From positions 558,001-622,000 of the forward strand of contig NZ_JADKYB010000001.1 of NCBI RefSeq assembly GCF_016918855.1: a stretch of 64,000 nucleotides of DNA, given 5' to 3'. This document shows positions 34,434 to 43,624 of the stretch, one piece after another; positions within the stretch are counted from its first letter, which is position 1, and the number at the start of each line of letters is the position of its first letter. Source of the stretch: Actinacidiphila acididurans. Its GTDB lineage: Bacteria; Actinomycetota; Actinomycetes; Streptomycetales; Streptomycetaceae. Both the position numbers and the translations under genes were made by a program. Under the pieces are notes generated by a model, which was not told the DNA's origin, made no database searches, and worked only from the letters and a program-made list of their open reading frames with translations.

Positions 34434-36365
34434 TCAGGCCGGGGCCGACGGGTCTTTGAGGCCGGTGACGATCCGGTGAATCGTCTCCAGCGGCAGCTTG
34501 GGCGTACCGTCGGGGAAGAGGAGGCCGTTCGTCTCCTGGGCGGTGTCCATGAACTGCGTGTAGCAGAAGCCGGCGACCAGCGGGCTGTCGCGCAGTGCCG
34601 CGAACAAGTCGCTGAGCAGCGCAGCGTACTGCGTGTCGGAGCTCGTGCGGGTGTACGAGAACTCGCCCTCGTCGGCGGCCAGCGACAGCCCGCCGAACTC
34701 GGTGATCATCAGCGGCGCATCGCCCGCCGCGTACCGTTCGGTCTGGCCGGCGGTGACCGACAGCCGCCGCCCCTGCGGCCCGAGACCGGTCAGCTGGGCC
34801 GAGAAGCCGGCCGTGCCGCCGTAGCGGGCGGTCAGCACCTGCGGGTCGCCGCTGTAGTCGTGGACGCCGAGGATGTCGCTGTCGGTGTGCTCCCACCCCT
34901 CGTTGGAGACCACGGGCCGACTCGGGTCGACGGCCCGGGTGAGGTTGGCCAGCGCGATCGAGTAGTGCCGCTGCGCGGTGTCGTGGGCGATGTCGGAAGC
35001 GCCCCAGCTCTCGTTGATCGGCACCCAGGTGACGATCGAGGGGTGGCTGCGGTCGCGCCGCACGATCTCCAGCCACTCCCGGGTCAGCAACTCCACGGCG
35101 TGCGCGCTGAATTCGTACGCCGCGCCGGTCTCGCCCCACACCAGCAGGCCGAGCCGGTCGGCCCAGTGGAGGAAGCGCGGGTCCTCCACCTTCTGGTGGA
35201 TGCGTACCGCGTTGAAGCCCATGGCCTTGATCAGCTCGACCTCGCGCCGCAACTCGTCGCTGCCACGGCTGGCCAGCAGGGTGTCGGTCCGGTAGCCCTG
35301 GTTGAGCACCGAACGCACGTAGTAGGGACGGTCGTTGAGCAGGAAGGCCCCACCGCCGACCCCGACGCTGCGCAGCCCCACGTAGCTGTCCACCATGTCG
35401 ACGGGGGCGGCGGGGTCCGCCGAGCCCACCACTTCGCCCGTACCGGCGCCTGCCTCCCGCACGGTGACCCGCGCGTCCAGCAGGACCGGCCGCTCGGGAT
35501 GCCACAGCAAGTCCTCGCGGTCGATGCCGTTGCCGAGCGCGGGTATCACCACGTCCACCCGGGCCCGCGGGGTGCCGACCACCGCCGAGGTCTCGGCGAG
35601 TACCCGGCCGTCGAGGCTGAGCACGATCTCCACGGCCACCGGGCGCTGCGGGGTTCGGGCCAGCGTCACCTCGGCCAGTACACCGCGCGCCGGGTCGGCC
35701 GTCCAGGCCAGGTCGGCGATGTGCTGTACGGGTACGGTCTCGGCCCACACGCTCTGCCAAATGCCGGTGGTCCGCTCGTACCAGACGGCGTGCGGGCGGT
35801 CCCGCCAGTCCTGCTTGCCGCGCGGCTGGGCGAGGTCGGCCGGGTCGTCCTCGGCGCGGACGACCAGCACGTGCTCGGTGGCGCCGGGGCGCAGGGCGTC
35901 CGTCACGTCCGCGGTGAACGGGGTTTGGCCGCCGATGTGTTCGGCCACCAGGCGGCCGTCGAGCCAGACCCGGGCACGGTGGTCGACCGCGCCGAAGTGG
36001 ACCAGGGACCGCTCGCCCGCGGCCGGCGCGAGGACGGCGTGCGGGATGCGGCGGCGGTACCAGACGACCCGGTGCGGCGCGGTCTCACCGATGCCGGAGG
36101 CGGGCGCCTCCGGCGGGAAGGGCACGGTGATCCTGCGGTCGAAAGGGTCGGGGGCGGACGGATCGGACGTACTGAGCGCCCCGGAGGGGCCGGCGGCCGC
36201 CGCGGGTCCGGGTGCTGCGGGTCGCGCGTCGTCGCCGAACCACGCTTCGCGCTCGCCGGCGTCGGCGTCGTCGTACCCGAAGTCCCAGACGCCGTCGAGG
36301 CTGTGCCACCGCTCCCGGCGCAGCATCGGCCGCGGGTACGACCCGTCCTGCCGGCTCACGCTCAT
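34434..36365 (-). CDS. Glycoside hydrolase family 2 protein
   Basis: A 643-aa enzyme with GH2 architecture: an N-terminal jelly-roll sugar-binding domain (RRERWHSLDGVWDFGYDD; VHFGAVDHRARVWLDGRLVA), an Ig-like middle domain, and a TIM barrel beginning LNDRPYYVRSVLNQGY. The acid/base is Glu452 in PINESWG and the nucleophile Glu556 in MITEFGG. It has no signal peptide, so it acts on imported oligosaccharides as a beta-galactosidase, beta-glucuronidase or beta-mannosidase type; specificity cannot be read. GGAGGAGGG precedes the ATG at 36365. It is divergent from the LacI gene, with a LacI-type operator between them. Confidence 0.9.
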   Translation of the reverse strand: MSVSRQDGSYPRPMLRRERWHSLDGVWDFGYDDADAGEREAWFGDDARPAAPGPAAAAGPSGALSTSDPSAPDPFDRRITVPFPPEAPASGIGETAPHRVVWYRRRIPHAVLAPAAGERSLVHFGAVDHRARVWLDGRLVAEHIGGQTPFTADVTDALRPGATEHVLVVRAEDDPADLAQPRGKQDWRDRPHAVWYERTTGIWQSVWAETVPVQHIADLAWTADPARGVLAEVTLARTPQRPVAVEIVLSLDGRVLAETSAVVGTPRARVDVVIPALGNGIDREDLLWHPERPVLLDARVTVREAGAGTGEVVGSADPAAPVDMVDSYVGLRSVGVGGGAFLLNDRPYYVRSVLNQGYRTDTLLASRGSDELRREVELIKAMGFNAVRIHQKVEDPRFLHWADRLGLLVWGETGAAYEFSAHAVELLTREWLEIVRRDRSHPSIVTWVPINESWGASDIAHDTAQRHYSIALANLTRAVDPSRPVVSNEGWEHTDSDILGVHDYSGDPQVLTARYGGTAGFSAQLTGLGPQGRRLSVTAGQTERYAAGDAPLMITEFGGLSLAADEGEFSYTRTSSDTQYAALLSDLFAALRDSPLVAGFCYTQFMDTAQETNGLLFPDGTPKLPLETIHRIVTGLKDPSAPA

Positions 36366-36515
36366 GAGTCCCTCCTCCTGCCATCCGCTCTCGCTGTCGC
36401 AGTTGCGCTTGCTGTCGCTGTGCGTCACGCGTTTCGGCGGCCGCCCGGGTACGAGCCCGCGTACTAGAATGAGACGCTGCTCGTGATGATCAGTCGGTTC
36501 ATGATGAGTGAATGT

Positions 36516-36529
36516 TTGCATCGATGCAA
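36516..36529. promoter_or_regulatory. LacI-type operator, copy 1
   Basis: The 14-bp perfect palindrome ttgcatcgatgcaa lies between the divergent GH2 (start 36365) and LacI (start 36614) genes. An identical copy stands at 37823 before the transporter operon. The central CG of the palindrome is the hallmark of LacI-family sites. Confidence 0.85.
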
Positions 36530-36613
36530 GAGCGGGCCGGCGGACCGCCGAACCTCGGCGGGAGAGCCGGGCCGACGCGAGCCGGTGCCGGGAGCGGGAC
36601 GAGAGGGCGCCAA

Positions 36614-37696
36614 GTGGCCAAGGTGCGGATGCGTGACGTGGCCGAGCACGCGGGCGTGTCGGTGCGCACCGTCTCCAACGTGGTCAGCGGCTACCCCCAT
36701 GTGAGCCCGGCCACCCGCGCCCGGGTGCAGCGTTCGCTCGACGAGCTGGGCTACCGGATGGACTACCTCGCCCGCGGCCTGCGCTCGGGCCGGACCGGCT
36801 TCGTCGCCCTGGCCGTGCCCTTCCTCGCCGAGCCGTATTTCGCCGAACTCGCCCAGGCCGTCGTCAAGGCCGCGGCCCGTCGCGGTGTGACGGTGCTGAT
36901 CGAGTCGACCGGCGGCGACAGCGAGGTCGAGCGGCGCATCCTGGCCGGCGGCCTGACCAATGTTGCCGACGGTGTACTGCTCAGCGCGCTGACCGTGCCC
37001 CCCGAAGCCGCCGCTGTCCAGCCGGACTTCCCGCTGGTGCTGCTCGGCGAGCACGGCGTGGGCGACCGTTTGCCGCGGGTCGGGATCGACAACGTGGCCG
37101 CCGCCCGCACCGTGGTCGAGCACCTGCTGGACCAGGGCTGCCGACGGATCGTCGCGCTCGGCCGCAACGGCAGCGAGAACGGCCGGCAGCGTACCGAGGG
37201 CTACCGCCAGGCCCTGGCCGCGGCCCGGGTGCGCCCGGTGAACTGGCTCGTGGTCCCGGTCGACGACTGGACCAGGAAGCAGGGTTACGACGCCGTACGC
37301 CGGCTCCTGGACGGCAGCGGGCCGCTCCCCGACGCTGTGTTCGCCTTCAACGACGCGCTGGCCATCGGCGCGCTGCGGGCCCTGGACGCGTCCGGCGTGC
37401 GGGTGCCCGGGGAGGTCGCCGTCGCCTCGATCGACGACGTCCAGGAAGCCGCCTACGCGCACCCTCCGCTCACCTCGATCGCCCCTGACCTGGACGTGAT
37501 CGCCGAGCGTGCGCTGACCCTGCTGGAGGAGCAGGCCGCGTCGCAGGACGCGGGACCCGCCGGGTCCGCACCGGACGCGGCGCCCTTCCGTCTGGTCGTC
37601 CGCGAGTCCTCGCTGCGCGCGCCCAACGCGCCCAACGTGCCCTCCGGCCGTGAGGCCTCCCCGCGCCTGGCGTCCGCGGGTGAGGGCGGCCAGTAG
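36614..37696 (+). CDS. LacI-family transcriptional regulator
   Basis: A 360-aa repressor. RMRDVAEHAGVSVRTVSNVV, then SGYPHVSPATRARV and LGYRMDYLARGLRSGRTG are the LacI helix-turn-helix and hinge. The periplasmic-binding-like core includes LLSALTVPPEAAAV and DAVFAFNDALAIGALRALDA. The GTG at 36614 is chosen: GAGAGG lies about 7 bases upstream and it starts just before the DNA-binding helix, while the more distal ATG would sit on the operator. It probably represses GH2, itself and the downstream ABC genes through the two identical palindromes. Confidence 0.92.
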   Translation: MAKVRMRDVAEHAGVSVRTVSNVVSGYPHVSPATRARVQRSLDELGYRMDYLARGLRSGRTGFVALAVPFLAEPYFAELAQAVVKAAARRGVTVLIESTGGDSEVERRILAGGLTNVADGVLLSALTVPPEAAAVQPDFPLVLLGEHGVGDRLPRVGIDNVAAARTVVEHLLDQGCRRIVALGRNGSENGRQRTEGYRQALAAARVRPVNWLVVPVDDWTRKQGYDAVRRLLDGSGPLPDAVFAFNDALAIGALRALDASGVRVPGEVAVASIDDVQEAAYAHPPLTSIAPDLDVIAERALTLLEEQAASQDAGPAGSAPDAAPFRLVVRESSLRAPNAPNVPSGREASPRLASAGEGGQ

Positions 37697-37740
37697 CCGC
37701 TTTGCTCTTCGGGTGCGGCCGCCGCCCCGCGCGGAAGCGT

Positions 37741-37758
37741 GCCCCGCGCGAGCGGGGC
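37741..37758 (+). terminator. Hairpin after the LacI gene
   Basis: A perfect 7-bp stem gccccgc/gcggggc with loop gcga, 45 bases after the LacI stop. It would separate the regulator message from the transporter operon. No T-tract. Confidence 0.5.
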
Positions 37759-37822
37759 GCGAGCCCGCCGTGGGGCAGCTCTCAGCGCGCGGGCCCCCTG
37801 CGCCCCGTTTCGGCCGCGGCTA

Positions 37823-37836
37823 TTGCATCGATGCAA
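37823..37836 (+). promoter_or_regulatory. LacI-type operator, copy 2
   Basis: The same 14-bp palindrome ttgcatcgatgcaa as at 36516, here 58 bases upstream of the sugar-binding protein start, where a bound repressor would block the promoter. Confidence 0.85.
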
Positions 37837-37894
37837 ATCGTGTGCCAAGGTTCCCGCCAATTGGTTCACACCGAATTAACGAGGTGAATGCCCA

Positions 37895-39235
37895 ATGAGC
37901 GGCGCGATGGCGCGTCGACGGTTCCTCGGCCTCGGCGCGGGTGCGGCACTGAGCGCGGGACTGGCGGCATGCTCCTCCCCGCTGGCCTCCGGCCTGGCCG
38001 GTGCGCAGCCGGACACCGCGGACGTCATCTTCTGGAACCTGTTCACCGGCGGTGACGGCGCCAACATGGTGCAGATGGAGCAGGACTTCCGGAAGGCGCA
38101 CCGGGGGGTGACCGTCGAGGCCACCATCCTGGGCTGGGGGAACCCGTACTACACCAAGCTCGCGCTGGCCACCGCGAGCGGTACGCCCCCGGATGTCGGC
38201 ATCGCGCACCTGTCGCGGCTGCCGCTGCTGGCCGCGGCCGGCCTGCTGGAGCCGGTGTCCCGTACCGGTGTCATGGAGCTGGGCGTGACCGCCGACCGTT
38301 TCACTCCCGCGGCCTGGCAGAAGGCCGGCGTGAACGGCACGGTGTACGCGGTGCCGCTGGACACCCACCCCTTCGTGCTCTTCTACAACGTGGACCTGGC
38401 CCGCAAGGCCGGCCTGCTCAATGCCGCGGGCGACGGCCTGAAGGACATGAAGGGCGGCGCCGACTTCACCGACGCGGTCAAGGCGATGAAGGACGCCAGC
38501 GGCCACTACGGCGCCGTGATGTCGATCACCGCCGACCCGTCCACCGCATGGCGCTGGTTCAGCATGGTCTACTCGGGCCTGGCCGGACCGGTGGTCAGCG
38601 ACGCCGGCACCAAGGTCTCCGTCGACGACGAGGCGATGCGCGAGACGTTCGCCTTCCTGCAGAGCCTCACCAACGGCGGCCTGATGCCCAGCGAGCTGAA
38701 CGGCTCCGGCGCCAACGCGCTGTTCAGCACCGGCAAAGCCGGCTTCCTGTTCGACGGCGAGTGGCAGATCCCCTCGTACCGCCTGGTCAAGGACCTGCGC
38801 TTCAACGTCGTGCCGTTCCCCGCGCTGCTCGGCCCGAAGCCGGTGGCGTACGCGGACTCGCACGCGCTGGTCGTCCCGCACAACCCGCGGCGCTCGGCGG
38901 CCCGTACCGCGAACGCGGCGCGGTTCATCAAGAGCCTGCTGGACGACAGCGCGGTGTGGGCGGGCGGCGGTCACATACCGGCGTGGCTGCCGACGCAAAC
39001 CAGCAAGGCGTTCCTGGACCAGACCCCGCAGCGCAACTACGTACAGGCGGCGTTCGACGCGCATTACGACCCGCCGGCCTGGTACACGGGCGCCGGGTCG
39101 GACTTCCAGAACACCGTGGGCGCCACGATCATCGAGGCCCTCGCCGGGCGGACCAGCCCCAAGAACGCCGTCGCCGCGATGCGCTCGGACCTGAAGCGGT
39201 ACACCACGACGCGACCTCCGGTCACGATGAAGTAG
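37895..39235 (+). CDS. Sugar ABC transporter substrate-binding lipoprotein
   Basis: A 446-aa extracellular binding protein. The N-terminus MARRRFLGLGAGAALSAG followed by LAAC combines a twin-arginine-like start with a lipobox. The mature part has the CUT1 solute-binding fold: DVIFWNLFTGGDGANMVQME, PPDVGIAHLSRLPLLAAAGL and the C-terminal helices. GAGGTG precedes the ATG at 37895. It is the first gene of a three-gene import operon with two permeases and probably binds an oligosaccharide cleaved by the GH2 enzyme. Confidence 0.92.
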   Translation: MSGAMARRRFLGLGAGAALSAGLAACSSPLASGLAGAQPDTADVIFWNLFTGGDGANMVQMEQDFRKAHRGVTVEATILGWGNPYYTKLALATASGTPPDVGIAHLSRLPLLAAAGLLEPVSRTGVMELGVTADRFTPAAWQKAGVNGTVYAVPLDTHPFVLFYNVDLARKAGLLNAAGDGLKDMKGGADFTDAVKAMKDASGHYGAVMSITADPSTAWRWFSMVYSGLAGPVVSDAGTKVSVDDEAMRETFAFLQSLTNGGLMPSELNGSGANALFSTGKAGFLFDGEWQIPSYRLVKDLRFNVVPFPALLGPKPVAYADSHALVVPHNPRRSAARTANAARFIKSLLDDSAVWAGGGHIPAWLPTQTSKAFLDQTPQRNYVQAAFDAHYDPPAWYTGAGSDFQNTVGATIIEALAGRTSPKNAVAAMRSDLKRYTTTRPPVTMK

Positions 39236-39250
39236 GAGGCTGACCCACCC

Positions 39251-40213
39251 ATGACGACCGCCGTCGCGACGCGATCGGTCCCCGAACCGGTCGCCGATAC
39301 CGCGCCCGACCGGCCCGCGGACTCCGGGCGCCGGGCCGGGCTGCTGCTCAGCGCCCCCTTCCTCATCGTCTATCTGCTCTTCCTGGTCGGCCCGCTGGTG
39401 GTCGGCATCGTCCTGAGCTTCTTCAACACCACCACGGTCAAGAGCGGGCTGGGCGGCTGGGTGGGGCTGTCCAACTACACGAAGGTGTGCCGGGACCCGC
39501 TGTTCTGGGACGCGATGTGGCACTCCGTGCTGTTCACCCTGTTCACCACCCCGCCCCTGGTGGTCCTGGCGCTGGCGGCGGCCGTACTGGCGAGCCGGAT
39601 GCGTCGCGGCCGGGTCTTCTACCGGATCGCGTTCTTCGCGCCCTACGTGGTGCCGTCGTCCGTGGTCGCGCTGATCTTCCTGTGGATGTACACACCGCAG
39701 GTCGGCCTGTTCACCAAGGTGTTCAGCGGTCTGGGCCTGCCTGTGCCGGACTTCATCGGCAGCACCTCCGGCGGCTGGACCGCGGTGACGCTGATGACCC
39801 TGTGGTGGACCTTCGGCTTCAACTTCGTGCTCTACACCGCCGCGCTGCAGGACATACCGACCGATGTGTACGAGGCGGCGGCCATCGACGGCGCGGGCCC
39901 CTGGCAGCAGATCCGTACGATCACCGTTCCGTTGCTGGCCCCCACCACCAGCCTGGTGCTGATTCTGCAGATCCTGGCCTCCCTGAAGGTCTTCGACCAG
40001 ATCTACCTGCTGCTCGGCGGCGGCCCCAACCAGTCCACGCGGCCGGTCATCGAGTACATCTACGACACCGGCTTCACCTCGTACCGCGGCGGTTACGGCG
40101 CCGCTGCCACCATGGTCTATTTCGTCATCATCGTCGCGGTCTCGGCAGCCTGGTACGGGCTGCGCAGGTGGCGCGCGGCCGACACCGCGGCCCCGGCCGG
40201 CACCGCGGCCTGA
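39251..40213 (+). CDS. Sugar ABC transporter permease (MalF/UgpA type)
   Basis: A 320-aa permease with about six transmembrane segments after a polar 35-residue tail. The EAA loop reads YEAAAIDGAGPWQQIRTITV, the contact site for the ATPase. It begins 15 bases after the binding-protein stop. It is the first of the permease pair of the LacI-controlled operon. No cognate ATPase gene is present; streptomycete CUT1 systems usually share the multi-use ATPase MsiK. Confidence 0.92.
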   Translation: MTTAVATRSVPEPVADTAPDRPADSGRRAGLLLSAPFLIVYLLFLVGPLVVGIVLSFFNTTTVKSGLGGWVGLSNYTKVCRDPLFWDAMWHSVLFTLFTTPPLVVLALAAAVLASRMRRGRVFYRIAFFAPYVVPSSVVALIFLWMYTPQVGLFTKVFSGLGLPVPDFIGSTSGGWTAVTLMTLWWTFGFNFVLYTAALQDIPTDVYEAAAIDGAGPWQQIRTITVPLLAPTTSLVLILQILASLKVFDQIYLLLGGGPNQSTRPVIEYIYDTGFTSYRGGYGAAATMVYFVIIVAVSAAWYGLRRWRAADTAAPAGTAA

Positions 40214-40225
40214 GCGGAGGACAGC

Positions 40226-41113
40226 GTGACCACCACCATCATCACCACCGCGCCGGGCCGGAGCGCCGGCGGGACGACGAAGGCGGCCGGGGTCGACGGG
40301 CCGAGGCTCTTCAACCGGCTGTGCGCGACCTGCCTGACCCTGTTCGCGCTGATCTGGCTGGTTCCGTTCTTCTGGGCGCTGGCCACCTCGCTGCGCTCGG
40401 ACGGGTCGATCACCCAGCATCCCACGTCGCCTTTCGCCGGGGGCTGGTCCTTCCATGCGTACTCGTACGCGTGGGACCACTACCCGATCGGCTGGTGGTA
40501 CCTCAACAGCCTGGTGATCTCCCTCCTCGCGGTCGTGTTCACGGTCGGCTTCTGCTCGATGGCCGGATTCGCCCTGGCCTTCCTGCGGTTCCGCGGCCGG
40601 GGTGTGATCATCGCCCTGGTCACGGCCGGGCTGATGCTGCCCACCGAGGCGCTGGTGCTGCCGCAGTTCATCGAGTACCGCTCGCTGCACTTGTTGGGAA
40701 CCTACTGGGCGCTGGTGCTGCCGTCGATCGCGGCTCCGGTGTCGGTCTTCGTCTTCCATGCCTTCTTCCGCGGCATCCCGACCCCGCTGATCGAGGCCGC
40801 CCGGATCGACGGCGCGAGCTGGTGGCGGGTCTACGCCTCGGTCTGCATGCCCATCAGCCGCCCGGCCGCCGCCACGGTCGCCATCCTGACCTTCATCAAC
40901 TCCTGGAACGCCTTCCTCTGGCCGCTGCTGGTCCTCAACCAGACCAAGTCCCAGACCATCCCCGTCGGCCTGGCCTCCCTGGTCAACAACAGCAACATCC
41001 AGTACGCCGAGGTGATGGCCTCCTCAGTCCTCGGCTTCCTGCCCCTGATCGCGGTCTTCCTCGTCTTCCAGCGCCAGATCACCCAGGGCATCGCGACGAC
41101 TGGCATCCGGTAG
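40226..41113 (+). CDS. Sugar ABC transporter permease (MalG/UgpE type)
   Basis: A 295-aa permease with about six membrane segments; EAA loop IEAARIDGASWWRVYASVCM. The GTG at 40226 is preceded by CGGAGGACA. It follows the first permease by 12 bases and ends the operon. After its stop the minus-strand SDR gene begins to converge. Confidence 0.92.
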   Translation: MTTTIITTAPGRSAGGTTKAAGVDGPRLFNRLCATCLTLFALIWLVPFFWALATSLRSDGSITQHPTSPFAGGWSFHAYSYAWDHYPIGWWYLNSLVISLLAVVFTVGFCSMAGFALAFLRFRGRGVIIALVTAGLMLPTEALVLPQFIEYRSLHLLGTYWALVLPSIAAPVSVFVFHAFFRGIPTPLIEAARIDGASWWRVYASVCMPISRPAAATVAILTFINSWNAFLWPLLVLNQTKSQTIPVGLASLVNNSNIQYAEVMASSVLGFLPLIAVFLVFQRQITQGIATTGIR

Positions 41114-41183
41114 CGGAGGTGTGCCGCTGGAGGGAACTCGCCGCGTTGGACGAGAGCGGTCGTGAACCTGGTGCCGCAGCGGC

Positions 41184-42146
41184 TCAGAACGCGTTGATCC
41201 CGGTCAGCTCGGCCGACATGGTCCACAGGCGGGCTGCGGACTGCGGGTCGGCTCCCCACGGGTGCAGGCCGCGGCGCATCGCGTCCGGGGCCTGCGGGTC
41301 GACGATCTCCGCGACCTCGCAGTCCTCGAGGTAGACCCCGCCCATGCCGTCGAGGGCGGGTGCGGTCGCTGCCCAGGCCGCCGTCGCCGCCCCGGCCGGC
41401 GCCGACTTCCACTGGATCAGGTCGTTGCCGTCCTGGTCGACCCAGCCGAGCGCCACTTGGTCCGCCGGCTCGACGTAGCGCTGGAGGTTGGTGCGGATGC
41501 CCCCGGGGTTCAGCGAGAACGCACGGACCCCGAAGGGCTCGGCGAGCTTGTCGAGGTGCAGGGCGAACAGGATGTTCGCCGTCTTCGACTGGCCGTAGGC
41601 CTGCCACCGGTCGTAGCCCCGCTCGAAGTGCGGGTCGTCCCACCGGATGTCGGAGAACTTGTGGCCGCGTGAGGAGAACGAGACGATCCTCGCCCCGCCG
41701 TCGGCGACGATCGCGGGCCACAGCAGGTTGGTCAGCGCGAAGTGGCCGAGGTGGTTGGTGGCGAACTGGAGCTCCCAGCCGAGGCCGACGCGGGTCAGCG
41801 GTGGCGCCATCACCCCCGCGCAGTTGATCAGGTAGTCGACGCTGCGGCCGCGTTTGAGGAACCGTTCCGCGAACGCCCGCACGGAGTCGAGATCGGACAG
41901 GTCGAGCCGCTCGACTTCGACCTGCTCCATCCTGGCCAGCTCCTGGCGGGCCTGGACGGGGCGGCGGGCCGGAACGAGCACGGTCGCGCCCGCGGCGGCC
42001 AGTGCGCGGACATCCTCGAGGCCGACCCCGGAGTAGCCGCCGGTGACGATGGCGAACCGGCCGGTCAGATCGAGTCCGTCCAGTACCTCTCGGGCGGTGC
42101 TGGCGGCGCCGAATCCGCTGCCGATCGGCTTCTGTGTACTGGTCAT
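41184..42146 (-). CDS. SDR-family oxidoreductase (retinol dehydrogenase-like)
   Basis: A 320-aa SDR with cofactor motif TGGYSGVGLE, NCAGVMAPPLTRVGLGWELQ, Ser in IVSFSSRGHK and the Tyr-Lys pair in YGQSKTANILFALHLDKLAE. The extra loop and C-terminal extension place it with the retinol-dehydrogenase/WW-domain-oxidoreductase-like group. The start at the ATG at 42146 gives the usual tail before the first strand; an ATG ten codons upstream is less likely. Substrate unknown; it looks monocistronic. Confidence 0.88.
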   Translation of the reverse strand: MTSTQKPIGSGFGAASTAREVLDGLDLTGRFAIVTGGYSGVGLEDVRALAAAGATVLVPARRPVQARQELARMEQVEVERLDLSDLDSVRAFAERFLKRGRSVDYLINCAGVMAPPLTRVGLGWELQFATNHLGHFALTNLLWPAIVADGGARIVSFSSRGHKFSDIRWDDPHFERGYDRWQAYGQSKTANILFALHLDKLAEPFGVRAFSLNPGGIRTNLQRYVEPADQVALGWVDQDGNDLIQWKSAPAGAATAAWAATAPALDGMGGVYLEDCEVAEIVDPQAPDAMRRGLHPWGADPQSAARLWTMSAELTGINAF

Positions 42147-42394
42147 GATCCCGAGTGTAGGAAGCGCGGAGCGCACCAGCCGTTAGGCATCAGGGGATGT
42201 CTCGTGGGATTGGCGGCGGCACGCCGATCTCCAATCGGTGACACTACGTAGATATCGCTTGCGCGGAATGTAGCATAGGGTGACCTTGTGCTCCGGTGCG
42301 GCCGCAGAAGGCAGCGCTCTGCTGCCGTGCTCTGAACCCTGCCGTGAGCGCACATCACCGTTGCCCAGCGCACCGGCGGCGAACGGAGAAAGAC

Positions 42395-43006
42395 ATGGCC
42401 ATCGAGGACCGCACAGAGGCCGCTCCCCGGCACGGGCGGATGACGCACCCGCGCTCCCGCGCGGACATCGAGTTCAGCGGCGGCTGGCCGGCCAACGCTC
42501 TGGAAGCGGGCAAGTTCTTTCCGGCGACCCAGGTCGGACTGGCCGACCCGGACGCGCCGACGGACGTTCGCAGCGGGCCCAAGCCGGTACCGCCGGACGG
42601 GCGGATCGCCAGTGGCGGAAGCGAGCCGGACGCGGTCAGGCTGGACGAGGTACGCGACTGGCCGAAGGTCGATCTGCAGTCGGGCGCCGAGGTTCCGTTC
42701 CAGTGGAGCTTCTCGGCCAAGCACAAGACACGCCGTTACAACTACTTCGTGACCAAGGAGGGCTGGGACCCCGCGGCGCCGCTGAGCCGCGCCCAGTTCG
42801 AGCCCGAGCCGTTCGCGACGTACAAGCCGCACGGAGACACGCCGCACCCGCAGATGCCGGACCCGTCCCAGGACCCCCACTTCGACCAGCCGCACACGAT
42901 CCGGCTACCGGAGCGTTCGGGCTACCACGTGATCCTCGGCGTGTGGGAAGTCGCCGACACCGGCCATGCCTTCTACCAGGTCATCGACGTGAACTTCCGC
43001 CAGTAG
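42395..43006 (+). CDS. AA10-type LPMO-like protein without signal peptide
   Basis: A 203-aa protein with the whole AA10 (chitin/cellulose LPMO) core: HGRMTHPRSRADIEF at residues 13-27, the second copper-ligand-type His110 in SFSAKHKTRRYNYFVTKEGW, and GHAFYQVIDVNF at the end with the axial Phe. In secreted LPMOs the first His is the mature N-terminus. Here it is preceded by MAIEDRTEAAPR, with no hydrophobic signal, and a good ribosome site (GGAGAAAGAC) fixes the ATG at 42395. There are no Cys residues. The protein therefore appears cytoplasmic, with a copper site that cannot form unless the N-terminus is removed. Confidence 0.8.
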   Translation: MAIEDRTEAAPRHGRMTHPRSRADIEFSGGWPANALEAGKFFPATQVGLADPDAPTDVRSGPKPVPPDGRIASGGSEPDAVRLDEVRDWPKVDLQSGAEVPFQWSFSAKHKTRRYNYFVTKEGWDPAAPLSRAQFEPEPFATYKPHGDTPHPQMPDPSQDPHFDQPHTIRLPERSGYHVILGVWEVADTGHAFYQVIDVNFRQ

Positions 43007-43019
43007 ACCCCGCCCGGAA

Positions 43020-43553
43020 TCATTTCGGGTCAGGGGTGTGTGGAGCTCGCTGGTGGTGATCAAGCTGGTGGAGCAGTGAGGCGAGTGATTCCCGCGGGGC
43101 TTGTCCGGCCGTGTCGATGACGATGTGTTCCCGGTCCCACGGCTCGTACTCGCGGTCGAGGACCTGCTGCCAGTCGGGCAACGGCAGGTCGGGGATGTCG
43201 ATCGATCGCGTGGTTACGCGGTCTCGGTGCTCGTCCGTGTCCGAGCAGACGACTTCCACCTCCACGACGGGGACGGCTGCCTCGGTGCCCGCGTGGTGCC
43301 AGCCGTCGCGGGTGACGGCCAGCGGATTCACCGATTCCGCGATCACGGTGAGTCCCTGCCGCAGATGCTCCTCGGCCAGGGCGTATCCGACGACGTAGCC
43401 GGCCGCCCCGACGGGGTGCTGCGCCAGCCCGGAGCGCACGATGGCCTGTTCGATCGTGTCGACACGTAGGTGGACTGCGGCGAGACGCACGGCCAGAAGC
43501 CGCGCCAGTGTCGTCTTGCCAGTGCCGGGCAGTCCGCCGATGACGATGAGCAT
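43020..43553 (-). CDS. P-loop ATPase/kinase-like protein
   Basis: A 177-aa protein with Walker A GGLPGTGKTTLARLLAVRL at the N-terminus, an LRVDTIEQAI acidic strand and LTVIAESVNPLAVTRDGWHH, the layout of small zeta-toxin/chloramphenicol-phosphotransferase-like kinases and AAA_33 proteins. The start at 43553 is the ATG directly before the first strand. It lies 71 bases downstream of the peptide-transporter ATPase gene on the same strand and could be the last cistron of that operon. Substrate unknown. Confidence 0.78.
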   Translation of the reverse strand: MLIVIGGLPGTGKTTLARLLAVRLAAVHLRVDTIEQAIVRSGLAQHPVGAAGYVVGYALAEEHLRQGLTVIAESVNPLAVTRDGWHHAGTEAAVPVVEVEVVCSDTDEHRDRVTTRSIDIPDLPLPDWQQVLDREYEPWDREHIVIDTAGQAPRESLASLLHQLDHHQRAPHTPDPK

Positions 43554-43624
43554 ATGGACATGCTGCCCGCTCGGACTCCAGGAGTTGAGGCCGGTGTGGA
43601 TTCCCGGGACGCCGAGGGGGTCCG

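Noticed and set aside
37820..40759. A 979-residue minus-strand ORF over the sugar transporter operon
   Set aside because: It is rich in His, Gln, Arg and Gly, has no domain and lies wholly antisense to three convincing ABC genes.
41114..41183. A terminator between the last sugar permease and the convergent SDR gene
   Set aside because: No stem longer than a few base pairs could be found in the 70-base gap.
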